Part shown: positions 10,770 through 22,959 of the stretch, one piece after another
Layout: the number at the start of each line of letters is the position of its first letter
How positions within the stretch are numbered: position 1 is the first letter of the stretch
Origin: Symbiodinium sp. CCMP2592
Lineage: Eukaryota; Sar; Dinophyceae; Suessiales; Symbiodiniaceae
Assembly: GCA_905221615.1 (NCBI GenBank)
Contig: CAJNDT010006013.1
Coordinates: 728,071 to 792,070, forward strand
Reading direction: 5' to 3'
Length of the DNA stretch: 64,000 nt
Translations under genes and position numbers: made by a program
The notes under the pieces: generated by a model
Database searches by the model: none
The model's input: the letters and a program-made list of their open reading frames with translations, nothing else
Told to the model about the DNA's origin: nothing

Positions 10770-11895
10770 ACCCATATAGCTTCCAGAGTCGAGCAGGAGC
10801 AAACGCCGAGGGTAGTGCTTTGCTCGCGCTTAGTTTTCCCAGGGCCTGCAGGATGTCTTCCAGGATGAACCGCATGCCTGTGATCGGTTCAGTCGGTGGA
10901 GGGCCCTTGATATTCTCGCTATGAAACACCTGTTTGAGGTAGCTTGCAATGCAGTTAGTTTCTGCAGACCCTACCAGCAGTTGCCCCGAGGGGCCTCAGA
11001 GCTGGATTCTCATACATCGGGTTTTCGGTGCGAGTCGGCGGACCACGCTAAAGATCGCCGATGGCCGGTTGGCGGCTTCCGCCTCCTGAAGGAGTGACTC
11101 GACTCTTTCCCGCTTACGCTGCAGGTAGTGCTGTTTGAGTTGCCGTGGCAGGAGCCTGTCGACAGGCCTTTCGTAGGGCCCACAGCCTCTGCATGAGACG
11201 TGGCGGCTCTTTGGGGGAGGGAAGGCCTGGCGGAGGAGCTGGGCAAACCTCTCGCCAGGCCTGCTGGAGGGCCACATTGATGGCGTTAGCCGGATCCTGG
11301 CAGGCAGTCGGCGAGCGGCGGCTTGAAAACGAGCAGCAAGCTGGGGGTCTTCCGTGAGTTGTTTGGTGACTGTGGCTGCCGTGATGGGGGAATCTTGGCG
11401 GTTGCGAGCGGTTTTCGGTGGGGTGGGGTGGGGGAGCGAGGCGTAGACCGGGAAGTGTCGCATGCCTTTGGTAGGGACAAAGGGGGCAATGATGGCGTGG
11501 GAAGACTTAGCTAGCGAATCGGCCTGGTGGGTGCGAAGAAAGATGAAGTCGATCTGTGACTTTTGTGTTCCTGCCTTGCTGTCAAATTGGTACGCATGGC
11601 AGTGTTTCTTACGACCCCACGTATTTAAGGCTGTCAGGCCATAATGGGTGATGATGTGCTGGAGCCGATGTTGATCTTTCTGGCGCGCAGCTTCAGGGGT
11701 GGCGACTACACTATATTGCCCACGTGCGGAAGGCGAGGGAGACAGGGGGTATTGAAATCTCCCATAAGCAGCAATTGTGAACGCCATGGGACCCCCCGCA
11801 CCAGCTGTGCGAGGTGTGTCCATAGTTTTTTTCGCGATTCGCTTGGGTTTCCTCACGCTTCGGACCATTTTGCCATACATGCTGTTACACAGCAA
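10770..11895 (-). pseudogene. LINE: endonuclease C-terminal half and start of reverse transcriptase
   Basis: This continues the APE-type endonuclease begun at about 12215. The conserved LLLMGDFNTP motif is near 11770 in one frame. NTWGRKKHCHAY and SQIDFIFLR (about 11520-11620) are in another, so the copy is frameshifted. These match the GDFN and late catalytic strands of exonuclease-endonuclease-phosphatase enzymes. An in-frame TGA (10996-10998) follows MRIQL, and the frame then continues GPSGQLLVGSAETN. FILEDILQALGKLSASKA and PARLWKLYG match the N-terminal part of a LINE reverse transcriptase. The homology ends at about 10770, before any polymerase catalytic motif. LINEs are usually 5'-truncated, so loss of the 3' part is unusual. 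Confidence 0.65.
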
Positions 11896-13678
11896 AGATG
11901 TGTATACACGGCTCGGTATCCAGCTTGATTTGCAGAAGTCTACCTTCTATGGGGGCGTTCATGCGAATTTGGGATGCGGAAACGACATTCTTGCGAATCA
12001 AGGCTAGTATCCCCGCCTGTCTGTTGCTTTGGCCGGTATGTATGAGGTGATAGGAGGAGGTTTGCCACTCCGACTCGAACGCCCAATGCGTTTCCAGGAG
12101 AATGCAAATGTGGATCGTCTGACCCCGAGAGTGACTTAGCTCAAGCCACGCCTCGATCTCCTTGAGCTTGACAGTGGTGAGTCCACTGGCGTTCCAGGAG
12201 ACCACCTTCAGACGTGGTGATCGCGGGGTCGGGCGTGCGGGGGGACTGGCTGTGGCTGTCGGAGGGAAACCTCCTGGGTCTGGCTGAGGATGGTAAGAAG
12301 CCCCTAAAGATTGAAGTGTGTGTTGGCGCCCCTTGTAGATGACGGAGCCGTGGATGCGGGCTTGCTTGACTGCTCTATGGTATGCTCTCTTACCGGTCTT
12401 AGTGAGCTGCGTGTAAACAGTTCCTAGGATGGGTGAGCTTTGTCGAGGGAGGTTGTTGGGTTCACTAGGCTTCGCTAGCCTGGTGGTAGCCAAGGCGGAG
12501 CTTTCCATCTTAGCTCTCGAGGGCCTCGTGGCTATGCCCTCTACCCCCGCGTCTACAGCCACACTAGTGGACGGTGCAATGCTTTGCATGAGCAATCCTA
12601 ACACCAGGCGGCTGCTCCGGGACTTGGGACCCGGACGGCTCGGAGTCGAAAACTTGATTTGCGAAGGGTGGTCTCGTGGCCTGTCTTCAGCGTGTTGGGG
12701 CTCTGGCAGGATGAGAGGCAGGGCTGCGACTACCCGGACACATGACTGGAACATTGAGCGCAGGCCCTCACGGAGGGAGTGGAGGATGTAGGGCAGATTA
12801 ATGTAGGCTTTCTGCCAGAGTTGCTTGCACTTGCTAGGTTTAGCTGAGTTCAGGCGTTTGAAGCAAAACCTGTGACCCCAAGATTCCTGCCGAGGTCCAG
12901 GCCGACATCGCCTGTGTTGCCAGATGTGAGAGGAGAACCTTCCGGGGTCTCCACAGCTCAAGTTGCGAAGCTGGGCGATACGAACAAGGCAGGCATTCGG
13001 ACTGGGCTGTGTCAGAGGCGCACCTTTCCACATAGGGCATTGTGCTTGCATCCCGAGCTGGGGCCTTTGGGAGTCGCGGTGTCGGCCATCCTGCCAGCAG
13101 CGTGACTGAGGCTGCCGTTGACCCCACGGGGGTGAAGAGAGCCTGGCATGACCATCGAGTGTCACTGAGCGAGGGGTAGTGACCGACTTCTGGCAATGGA
13201 GGCACTGAGGTTGAGGCGGAGGCAAAACCTCCGGTCCTATGCTCAGGTTGGGTTCCGCGGGCCATTGGCAGGTGTCGGGTTGGGCAGGGGTTATGGGTGA
13301 GCCGCAGCTGCTATCGCTAAGGCGTGCATGTGTGCAGTCGCAGGCAGCTGTCCAGACCCTTACCTGAGGGCTGCGCCAAGGCCTGTCGTGGTCGCATTGG
13401 TGGCTGACCTGCAGAGGCGAGGCTGGGGAGATTTTGTCAGGCAGAGTATGTAGATCGGGCTTGCTTTGTCTCGCATTGGCAGAAGTCGGGGGCTGCCGAG
13501 CTTTTGCCGCGCTTTTGGACGATTCCGTTGGCCTGATTCTGTAACAGGCGCGGCATCTGTAGCCAGCCCGTACCAACATCTCGGTGCGGCGGACCTGGGG
13601 TCCTTGAAGGGCCAGGATCCTCTTGGCTGCCAGCAGATGGCTTGCGTTTGAAGGCGCCGGCATGAGGTGTGGCGCCAC
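11885..13678 (-). pseudogene. LINE: Cys-rich linker and start of APE-type endonuclease
   Basis: A long open frame of about 597 codons, without a convincing start. The middle has Cys-rich, zinc-finger-like stretches (CLHCQKSVTTP; QCPMWKGAP). Next comes a basic motif, AYHRAVKQARIHGSVIYKGR (about 12310-12400), of a kind that recurs just upstream of the endonuclease in dinoflagellate LINEs. The frame then enters the endonuclease at LKVVSWNASGLTTVKLKEIE (about 12210), with LLETHW as a further conserved strand, and stops after IHIFAV. The parallel frame 12840-13265 has equally plausible sequence, so a frameshift inside this part is likely. Confidence 0.55.
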
Positions 13679-13757
13679 ACTGGGCCTGATCGGTGGCTGT
13701 GTGCCACTGCTGGTACGCTTCCTGTTCCTTCTGGGTGCATTCTGCTGCGGATCCGGC

Positions 13758-14903
13758 TCAATCAGGGGTTCCGGCGGCGAGATGTGGCCATTGAAGCAGT
13801 GGTGGCCTCAGCCTGTGAGAGAACAAACTGCCTACTGGTGTACCCGAGGCAGGCGGAGGGGTCCCTAACGGGTGTCGCAATGGCGGTAGTTTCTTTGTGT
13901 TGGGGGAGGCTGGCCCTAGCTCCTCCGAACCCATCTCCTGGTTGGCCTCCAAAAAGATGTCGGAGTCCACATCGCTCTCTGCACTGCCGTCCCAGTCGCT
14001 AAAGGGGGGAATGTTGGCCCGATCCCTGCGAGACATGGCTGGGGGAGTTGCAGTCGGCGGGTCAGCTGCGAGGCTGAGGGTGTAAGTATAGGCTATGAGG
14101 CGGGCACGCCGAGCTTGTCGCAAACAGGGTATGCTGTGTGGGCAGGCATGTGCTGTGTGAAGCCTATGTGCATGCAGTCGCAGTGCAGGCCTCCCGGCGA
14201 GGCGGTAGACTGCTGCCTGCCCTCCGCACCCAGAGTCAGCAACGCATCCTGCAGTGAGCTGATGACAGGATTCAGTGGGCTGCTGGGAGGAGATCGCGGG
14301 TTGTCTGGGCTGCCAGGAGAAGACGGAGGAAGTGGGCGTTTTATCGGAAGTGGGCGTTTTATCGCCAGAGCTGAGGTGAGCATGTGCTGGGCTCAAACTA
14401 TGCAGGCCCCAGACCGTTGCGATACCGCCGGGCTTAGCTCCAGACTGGCAAAGGCAGGTCCAGGCGCGGTCCTGGTGGGTGACAGGGGTCAAATCTTGTG
14501 AGGAGCCTAGGGCAGTGAGAGGTGGGGCTACCTGCTCTGTCGCTCTGCTGCAGAACGCCATGTATGCATCAGCTGGGCGGGTGGTCTCATCCACAAGGGG
14601 AGGTTCGGCTTCGATCCTCTCTGAATTTGCATTGGCAGACGGAGCAGGCTCAGCGTCAGAATGTCTTGATCTTTTGCTCTTTCTGGTGCTCCTTCTCGAG
14701 GTGGACTCCATTGAGCAGCTGGGTGGTGGAGGAGCTGGACTTGACGGCGGATGCTGCAAGGCACTCAGCACCCAGTCCGGCATGTGCAAGATTGGTGCTC
14801 CTTCCGTCCCTGGTCCTCTGTCTACATTGGCGTGTCCCAGTAGAGGCTGAAGTAGCTCGGGACTTGATCGTGCCAACAGCCTCAAAGACCACACCGGAAC
14901 CAT
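13758..14903 (-). pseudogene. LINE 5' ORF fragment (ORF1-like)
   Basis: This is the open frame directly upstream of the endonuclease ORF. It contains SMESTSRRSTRKSKRSRHSD, a basic patch, and further on MSRRDRANIPPFSDWDG, a likely internal start near 14035, followed by an acidic segment and a Pro-rich tail. Two tandem SDKTPTSDKTPTS units are visible at about 14335-14360. No RRM or zinc knuckle was found. Assignment to the LINE rests on orientation and adjacency only. Confidence 0.35.
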
Positions 14904-15392
14904 CCGGTTGTGGCGTAGGTAGCACTAGCTCCATGGTGAGGTCAGCGCCTGGCTCCCATCTGACAGCAGGGAGGAAGGCTCGGAGGATATGCAACCTCCG
15001 GAGCCTTCTGCTGTCCGTCCCGGTTTCGCCTGGTCTGCCGTTGCCATACTGGTAGAGGCCTGCATCTCCTCGGGGGAGGACGCCACATTCTCATCTTCCT
15101 TTTTGCCGTGGTTCAGGTGTCAAGGGGGGCTGTGACGGCTTGCACTTGCTCTTGAGATTTCCGTATGATCACCCTGGCTTGTCCCGGTGAGAGCCGCAGT
15201 CTGGTGGCTTTCTTGAGCTGAGTCTGTCGATCCTGCTTCTGGCGTTGAAAGCGCCGATGGAACCCTTGGCGAACCTGTAGGGGTGCTCCGGCGCAGGTGT
15301 CACTGGCACAGCCATCTGAACTGATGAGCTCAGCGTCTCCTCCTGCTTTGCAACAAGGCCAGTGGTTGGCTCCGGCACAGGAGCTGATTCGG

Positions 15393-15722
15393 TCACTGGC
15401 ACGCCTCGACGAGCTCTAGGAAGCGGAGGTGGCTGACGGTTTCCACTCCTTTGCGTCCTTCTGTCGGATCTGAGCTCGATGAGGGGTTTCGCTGATTTCT
15501 GGACATGTCTACATCCATGTCCTCGTCAGGCGGCTGGCCTGCCTCAGCCAATGCCTTAAGGCGGAGCCGCGTCCGCTTATCAGGGCGTCTTGCTTCGCGA
15601 ATGTAATCCCGCTCCGTGTTTATTCTGTGGCTCATGGCTACTGGAGCTAGAGTCGCTACTGAAGCACCTGAGGGCTTGAGAGGAGGCGGCATGGCAGGCA
15701 AGGCAATGGGTGCTGAAGGCAT
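15393..15722 (-). pseudogene. fragment upstream of the LINE, basic/acidic protein
   Basis: A 109-codon frame with APVAMSHRINTERDYIREA, a basic helix, and PPDEDMDVDMS. It is flanked by frame breaks. It probably belongs to the 5' region of the decayed LINE. No recognisable domain. Confidence 0.25.
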
Positions 15723-16320
15723 GGTAGCACTGCAAGGTCAGGAGGCATCGTATGAGACTTGGTATGGCTGTCCTCCTGCTCGAGGGGAAGTTCTCGAAGC
15801 AGCCCAGGGAGAGAGGGTCCTTGTGACCTGGCGCCAGGGTATTGCGCAGAAGGAAGGCGGAGGGGAACCTCCTAGCCTGGGTTGCACCGGTGGTGTGAAG
15901 CTTTCTGGGATTGTTGTGGGGAGAACGGGAGAAGTGAAGATGTTCGGAGGGGAACCTCCAGTGATATTGCAGAGGTTCAGGCCAGGCGCAAAAGGGGGTG
16001 GGGTCCTTAAGGCTCTCATCCAGGCTAGTGCGGGTCGCCGGGGCGCATGATATGTGCAACTTGCTGAAGTGCGACACCCTCTATGTGGAAGTTCTGAGGC
16101 CGCGGCCGTTGTCAGGGTGTGGCCCTGTAGCAGAAGGCATAGCAGGCATAGCAGCAGGCACAAGCTCAAGGTCCTGTGTCTCTGGTGCCGGGAGATCCGG
16201 GCACGGTACCATCCAGCATGCCTGTGGGGTGGTGGGCCTATGGTGCCTAGCAGTCCGTCCCATTTCCTTCTGGTACCTCCAAACATGCGGTAGCAGACTT
16301 CGCAGAGGGATTGTAGGGTT

Positions 16321-16810
16321 TTAATCCAGTGCCTCAAGGTCAGCTGCTCGACAGATTCTGGAAGCGTAGGCAGCATCCAACATGCTTGCAGCAAAAACAG
16401 AATCAACCTTGTAAGTAGAATCCAGAAAATCCACGCGCTGTTCCGGGGAGAGCCAGGGCCAGGTTTCTTGCCAGATGCAGAAAGAGGAGGTACGTAGCCA
16501 GGAGCTGCCGTAGAGATTCTGTAGGCTGATCCTAGAGCTGAAGGGCAGGGGTCGCAGGGCCAGAAGGAGGTATTCAGTGGCCAATTGCCGGATATGAATC
16601 TTTTGCGATGTCTCCCATCGCCACCACGTAGCCCGAAGCGGGATCTTATTTGTGCCATGAGGAGAGCACAAAGCCATGTCCATGTCATAATCGCGCCCCT
16701 GAATCCCTGAAGACAATGGGGTAGTGGTGAGCGGGGAGGTAGTCCGATGTGGCCAGTGAAGAGGGAAGTTAAAACGAAAACCACCCCCGGGCGTGTCGTT
16801 ACGAGCCGAG
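16321..16810 (-). pseudogene. unknown coding fragment at the 5' side of the LINE
   Basis: An aromatic-rich open frame (for example RATWWRWETSQKIHIRQLA and ETWPWLSPEQRVDFLD) ends at a stop at 16321. It looks coding because of its composition, and it ends before a Pro-rich stretch in another frame (16081-16263). No family assigned. The (AGT)n tract lies just upstream. Confidence 0.3.
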
Positions 16811-16813
16811 ACA

Positions 16814-16815
16814 CT

Positions 16816-16894
<79 letters not shown>
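16814..16894. repeat. (AGT)n microsatellite
   Basis: About 27 trinucleotide units, uninterrupted. Confidence 0.95.
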
Positions 16895-16895
<1 letters not shown>

Positions 16896-17445
16896 CACTC
16901 CTCCTGCTGCTGCCGCTCCTTCTGCCACCACCTTGGCCCACCTCTCGACTACTATAGACTATAGGTACTTCCGGCACCATCAGCACCACGACCACTACCA
17001 ATTAGAAGACATTCGGTTCAAGGGAAGTACGAGGAAGTCGTACGTCTATAGGAGGTTTGGGTTTATAAAGGGATGTAATAGGAGATTTGGGGTTCAGGGA
17101 AGGGTGCTAGGGCATGGGTTTAAGCCACGTGCTCTTTCATTCTCTTTCGAGGTTTGCAATACGACAGAGCTTCTGTAGGGGATCCGGGGTTGCGTTGTGG
17201 CCTTGGCTAAATGAAACTACAGCAGAAAGCTAATGCAGGTCCCGAAGTTTTGTGGGCCACACGTTTTGGCCCACCACTACACCAGCACCTGGCTAGAACT
17301 CCTTGCACGGTGCACAGCAAGGCCCAGCGACACAGCATCTAGGAGCTGGCATGCTCTAGGTGTTGCAGCTCAGAGCGAAGGCACTCATCACCACAAGCCT
17401 CAGAACATATAGACATACTAGGCTAGCTCGCAAGAGTAGACAATA

Positions 17446-19298
17446 TTACAGATGGTCATATGAAAGGCCAGGGGCTTGCTGAAGTACCTCGTCCTTGAAG
17501 CTCTCCATGACACCAGTCCAGCTGTCCGGTATCCTCAGATCACGGGGAGCATAGCGCAGCCGGCCAAGGAAGCCTACTATGGGACCACTGGGCATGCTAG
17601 CATATACGACAAGCCACTTGCAGTTCTTTGACCCGTACAGATAGAGGAAGGTTTCATGGACACGAGCATCCAACCAAAGATCCCCTGTAGGTAGGGTGGC
17701 AAAGATCTCCTTGTCACTGTTGCCCAGGTCTACAGCCCTACGTGCGCAGATATCGGCACGGTCCACAGCAGGCAACTTGCGCCACTCTTGGAAAGCCTTG
17801 AGCAGGTTCTCATCAAAGGCCCGGGTGTAGACCCTAAATTGCTATAGACTTTAGATCGAGTCTAGAAACCCACATAGCCGGAGCATCAACAGTACAATAT
17901 ATACGAACCTCTAGGACATAGCCAAGGGTCCCAGAGTCTTTCAATGGCATTGGTTTCCCCACAAAACGTTTTACATTGTTCTTGTCGATGTACCTGCCTC
18001 GGATCAGGTAGGTTTAAATATCAGGAGGGCAAGGCTAGCACAGGGATAGGGATCACATAGTGAGTTGTATGGTATAAATATAAATATATATATATATATA
18101 TATATAGGTGATGTAACTTTGGGGTTTGGGGCTTTAGCCGGGTTGTGTGTATAGGTATACATACATATATATATATACACATATCATAGAGCTTTGGGAT
18201 AAGGTTTAAGGTTTCAGGTTTATGGGTTAAGGTCTAGTTATTATAGGGTGTAAGTTTCCGGGCTAGGATTGAGGTAGGGTTTCGGCTTTAGGGTTAAGGC
18301 GGGTTCAGGTCGAGCTTATGGGTTCAAAATGAAAGCCTAGGCACGGACTAGCTTGTTGGCCTGCAGAGCCTCTTTCTGGGTTTTCTTCCTAATCCCAAGA
18401 TCCAGAAGTGAAATCGTAGGCATCGAAGAACATAACCACGTGCGCTTGGGGCACTTGGCTCCATGTTGACCCATCCAGAAAGCTTGCTTGTAAACCTAGG
18501 TTATCTGATATGATATCCATCAAATCATGCAATGACAAACCAGCCCAAGCTCTAAAGCCCTGCATGCAGGTAGGTATCTTTGGCAACACGATTGCATAGC
18601 CATTGCCATCGGGGGTGCTCTGCTAACAGAGACCCTTCTGGCTGTTCCAATACCCAAGCACCATGCTTGGGCAGGATAAGAAGAATCAACAGCACACACC
18701 TTAGTCTCCTACGTGGAAGACCCAAACAGAGACAGCCCCATGCAGCTAAGACGTCATATGTGTAACATGTTGGAACCGGGAGATATGCCGCCAATGCTCC
18801 GTGAAACTGTGCAATTGTTGTCATCGATCCATTTCAGCCCTTGGCGGCTGAAATGGATTTATCAAAGATGGAAGGCTGCTTCCACGAGACAGTGCTACCC
18901 ATGAGCCACAGTCTGGGGCGATGAGGTTCATGGCATCTGGTACTTCACAAAGTACAACGTACAAAGCAAGCCTCAGATACATCAAGCCTACTCGTAGGAG
19001 TGCAACAGGTGCTTAAGCATCGCTACTTGTATGCAGGACAAGAACCCAAAGCCAGCACAAGACACAAAGTCCATGGACTTGTTGTCGTAGATGTGGTCAT
19101 ACGAAGCGACGGTATAGCCATTGTCTCGATTGTCCTTCCTCAAGTGTATGATGCATGGAACTCAGAAGCCTGGAGCCCCTAACTTGACTGCTTGTGCAAA
19201 GCGTGATGTCAGCCTAGTGTCCAGACAGCTGAGACATGGCCCACCCCAGCGAACACTTCGAACATCGAGTACCGTTCATCCCAAGCCAGGTTGCTCAT
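17446..19298 (-). CDS. multi-exon gene, C5-methyltransferase-like motifs, dinoflagellate-expanded family
   Basis: Exon-like pieces lie in order on the minus strand. About 19298-19214 reads MSNLAWDERYSMFEVFAGVG, with a glycine loop. About 19144-19020 has GYTVASYDHIYDNKSMDF. About 18950-18850 has MNLIAPDCGSWVALSRG. About 18690-18575 has HGAWVLEQPEGSLL. 18570-18389 is a less certain exon. About 17990-17905 has KRFVGKPMPLKDSGTLGYVL. About 17838-17446 ends APGLSYDHL then a stop. FEVFAGVG, APDC and VLEQP fall in the order and spacing of C5-cytosine methyltransferase motifs I, IV and VI (FxGxG, PC, ENV-like). That is an inference from pattern only. Intron borders are approximate, and some look non-canonical (AG/G repeats at both ends, common in dinoflagellates). 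One stop and an internal hairpin (18827-18858) lie between exons 3 and 4. It could be an intact gene or a decaying copy. Confidence 0.45.
18084..18107. repeat. (AT)n microsatellite in a putative intron
   Basis: About 12 AT units. The following 18110-18330 contains degenerate GGGTTTAGG-like motifs and no coding signal. Confidence 0.8.
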
Positions 19299-19299
19299 C

Positions 19300-20178
19300 C
19301 ATCTGAGACAGAGCACCTCAGAAGAACCACAATCGGCCCCCCAAGAATAAAGATAAAGTAAAATATAACTGAATTTATTATAGCTATGCTATACAGAGTA
19401 GTACTATATACTTGCACCATCCCAAGATGCTGACCGTCCCGATGAAAACCTCAGATGCATCACAGATGTACATCCACAGCAGCACTCACGTGAAGGAATA
19501 TATAAAGTGCGTACATGATACGAACAGCTGAGTGGCCTTTGGGGCATTGAGTTGAGCAAGGTTCACGACCATGGAATACATGTTCCCCATTGCATAAGAG
19601 CTCACACACTGCTAGCTGGTCCCGACTCAGCCAAAGGCAGCTGGAACAAAACCCCACTGCAAGCACATCAGGCACAACCGATAGCTTCAAACTGTCTGCT
19701 GCAGGCAAGCACGGCTCGGCTCTGGGGGAGGGCGCACCATGGCTCGGACCGCCCAGCCTTCACTCATCGAGCCAAGTCCTTCCATGCTGTTAACGGTGAC
19801 ATATAGCACTCTATAGCCCTAGCTGAAGTCGACTTGCTTGCACTGTGCCAGAAAGACATCACATGCATGCATGGCAGGCAGTTTCAGCACAGCTGGCTCT
19901 TTGAATCTCGCGTGGATTTGATCTGATGCTCATGACCCGGAGGGGTCTTTGTTGAAACACACAACCCCGGCTGGCATTCTATACTGAATCCCTGCTCCCC
20001 ATACAGCGTGATTTGAGGGCCCTTGCCTCACACACTGAAACCCAAAATGGTCACTGGTATGCACATACGGCACAGTTCAGCTGGAACTGCATGTAGATCA
20101 AAAACCAAGACACATCGATCGTGAGCTCGAGCTAGTCAGTCTCTGCATAAGCCTCAGATTCCAAGTGTAGATCTAGAA
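19300..20178. other. gene-free stretch
   Basis: Short frames only. Nothing recognisable. Confidence 0.4.
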
Positions 20179-20732
20179 TTAAGATCGACGTGTAGATGTT
20201 CGAGCTTGGGCACACACACACACACACTCGCACTGCTGCATGTAATATAGTTTAGGAACCTGCTTTCCTGCCTTTTTTGCCTGCTCCTCTGTCTTTCCAG
20301 CCCGCCTTGCTTCCTTAACAGCACGATGGTATGCCACGGACTTCCGAGAGCGCTCCGCCCTCTTGTCCGCTGCAGCATCAGTAGCACTGTTCTTGCAAGC
20401 CGCTTTTGCTGAAGCTTTGGTCTTGGGCTTCGCAGCCACTTCCGGTGCTTTGTCGTTCTTTTTTGCGCTTGTTGCTGGGGACCTCATGCTACTCTGCCTC
20501 CTCCTCCTTGGCCGGCTTTCCCTTCTTGCTTTCCTTGGGCTCCTTCTCCTCCCGCTTGGTCTTTGCTTTTGGGGTCGCCTTTGCCTTTCCCTTGGCGGTC
20601 GCCTTTGCTTTGGCGGCCGCCTTTGCCTTGGCGGTTGCCTTTGCCTTGGCCTTTGATGCCCTCACTGCCTTCTTCGGCACTGCTTTGGCCTTAGGGACTT
20701 TGCGAGCACCCCTTCTTGCCAGCGTCCCCTCG

Positions 20733-20766
<34 letters not shown>

Positions 20767-22150
20767 CATCTTCCTCATGGTCAGTGGCAGTGGGCTCATC
20801 CTGTTCCTCCTGATCCTCATCCTGATCCTCCTGTTCATCCTCGTCCATCTCTTCATCCTCTTCCTCATCACAAGCCTTTGGCTTACGGCCTCGGCCACGG
20901 CCGCCGCGGCCGCGATGGCCGCCGCGACCCCTGCGACCTCCACGACCGCCGCGACCCCTGGATGCCTGTATTCCCAAAGCGACTCGCTGCTCTGCAGGTG
21001 TTCTCGGCTTGTGATCCATTTCGACTGGGCAGGGTGGCAAACGATCATAATAGACAGTAGCCTTGCTAGGGCTTGCAGCCTTTGCATGATCCTCGCAAAC
21101 CTTTGCATCTAGCTTCCCATCCTTATCAACATCGAGTACCACATCATGCTCCGGTAGCTCCTCCTCCCCGTCTTCATCACAATCAGACACAGGATCAATT
21201 CTCAGTGATACACTGGAGGCCTTCTCAACCTTCTCCTCCAGAACATCACTTGCCAAAGGCACCTCGAGCCTTCTACATGTCCCTGGCAACTCTGCAGCTA
21301 CCTCATCGTCTGTTGCCAAAGCTGCTCCCAGCCACGGCTCACCATCAAAGCACAGCTCCTGGGGAAGCGTGTCCACCAAGTGAGGACCTCCGATGCTGCC
21401 AAAGCACATATGTATGTTGTTTGCATTGGATGCAATGTACATGTGACACACGGCTAGCACTGCAACCAAGAAGCAAACTACACTCTCACTGGCCATGGGC
21501 TCCACCAGACGCAGCATTGGGGCTTCTCCAGCTTCGAGGGGCTCTGCTTTAGACTCCAGGATTGCTTGTAGGGCTTCTCCAGCTTCAAGGGGCTCCACTT
21601 TAGACTCCAAAATTGCTGGTGGGGCTTCTCCAGTTTCAAGGGGCCTTGCTTTAGACTCCGGGATTGCTGGCGGAGCACATTCAGCTTCAAGAGGCCGTGT
21701 GGTGGCCTCATTCATTGGCGTCGGCTTTGGGATTTTCGGTCGGGCCACTTCAGCTTCACCTTCCATGCTGCGCTTGCGATTCAGCAGCTCCCGTTCCTCC
21801 GCCTCCAAAGCAGACCGCCGTAAGGCCTGCTCCATTTGAGCCTCCTCCTCTTGCAGTTCCTTCTCAAAAAGCCTTTAGCTCCTCGAGCTGCATCAGCTCC
21901 TCCAACAGGGCCTGCTGTTTCTGCAACGATGCCAACTCCTCGAGCATCATTTCTTGGCTGGGAGTCACCTCTGAGTCAGCTTCGGATGCAGTGGGGCATC
22001 CTCCGGCGGAGACCCTGCTTTCGAGGCCCTACCACTTGACTTCGAGGCTGTCTCAAGGCGGTCATCCAAGGGCTGCAGGTTGGGCAGGGGGAAACATGGC
22101 TTTGCTTTCAGAATACTGATGTCTTTGCATTGCTGCCACATAGCACACAC
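20179..22150 (-). pseudogene. coiled-coil / RGG-box / Lys-Ala-rich (histone H1-like tail) protein gene
   Basis: Coding runs from about 22150 (MWQQCKDISILKAKP) through a Glu/Gln coiled coil (EELASLQKQQALLEELMQLE, about 21945-21880). It then enters a 448-codon frame starting at ATG 21835. That frame has about 3.5 tandem 17-residue repeats of the type ESKAEPLEAGEAPPAIL (21525-21710), an acidic region, an RGG/GRG box (about 20885-20965), a run of eleven Asp from a CAT/ATC microsatellite (20731-20763), and a Lys/Ala-rich C terminus like histone H1 tails. A second frame (20487-20179) adds KSVAYHRAVKEARRAGKTEE, a motif seen in other dinoflagellate proteins. A one-base insertion at an A5 run (21866-21870, plus strand) and a shift near 21990 break the frame unless introns intervene. 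RGG boxes usually bind RNA, so a nucleic-acid-binding role is inferred. Confidence 0.5.
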
Positions 22151-22154
22151 AAAT

Positions 22155-22955
22155 GGCCATAGGAGGAATCCTTTACCAGATAGTGCTGCTTGCGCCGCTT
22201 TGCCTCGCTTCTTGGGCTCAGCGGTTCTTTGCCTTGATCAATATCACGGTTCAGGCTTCAGGGTCTAGGCCTTAGGGGTAGGTTACACACATGCAGGGTT
22301 AGGCTACATGGTAAATCATGCAATGCTCATGATGGAATGCACGTTCCCCCTGTTCTGCACTAGCCTTTACACTCGATCGGTACATGTATGGGGTCTAGCA
22401 GTTGCCGCCTGGGTGCGAGGAGGTGGCGTGACGATCGGCGGCGACGACGAGGATGATGCAGAGCCTGTGCTTGCAGAAGAGGTAGCATTCGAGTATGATA
22501 CCATATTAAGGCTATAATTCAATCAAGGGACCTGGCTTGCCGATCGGCACCCAGCATTGCAACATCTCTTGTGGTCATATTCGACTCTGCCTCAGTTATC
22601 GTTCACCTAACTTGTAGATTGGCTATATTATCAAGGACATCGAAAGTGCACTCACTTGGGGCAATTTCAACCAAGCTTCCAGTGACACAGGCTTCAGAGG
22701 GTTCAGGGCTGCAGCAGTTGTTGGCCTCTCCTGATAGCTAGCTATATACATGCACATGGGGCACATAAACCGCAGGGCCTGGTTTGTTTCTAGACAAGAG
22801 GCCTTCACAGGGTCCAAGGGCTTGATTTCCGCACGTGGTGGTGCATCCTCAGCTGTAGTGCCAATAATAAACATATATTGTACTATATTACAGATATTTT
22901 GCATAGGTTTGGTAGTTTATAGGGTTTCCGATTGTAACATCATGCATGGGGCACT
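22155..22955. other. gene-free stretch
   Basis: No supported gene. Short frames only. Confidence 0.35.
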
Positions 22956-22959
22956 TCAG

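Noticed and set aside
20731..20763. Independent microsatellite without function
   Set aside because: It lies in a long open frame and encodes an Asp run, so it is reported as part of the gene.
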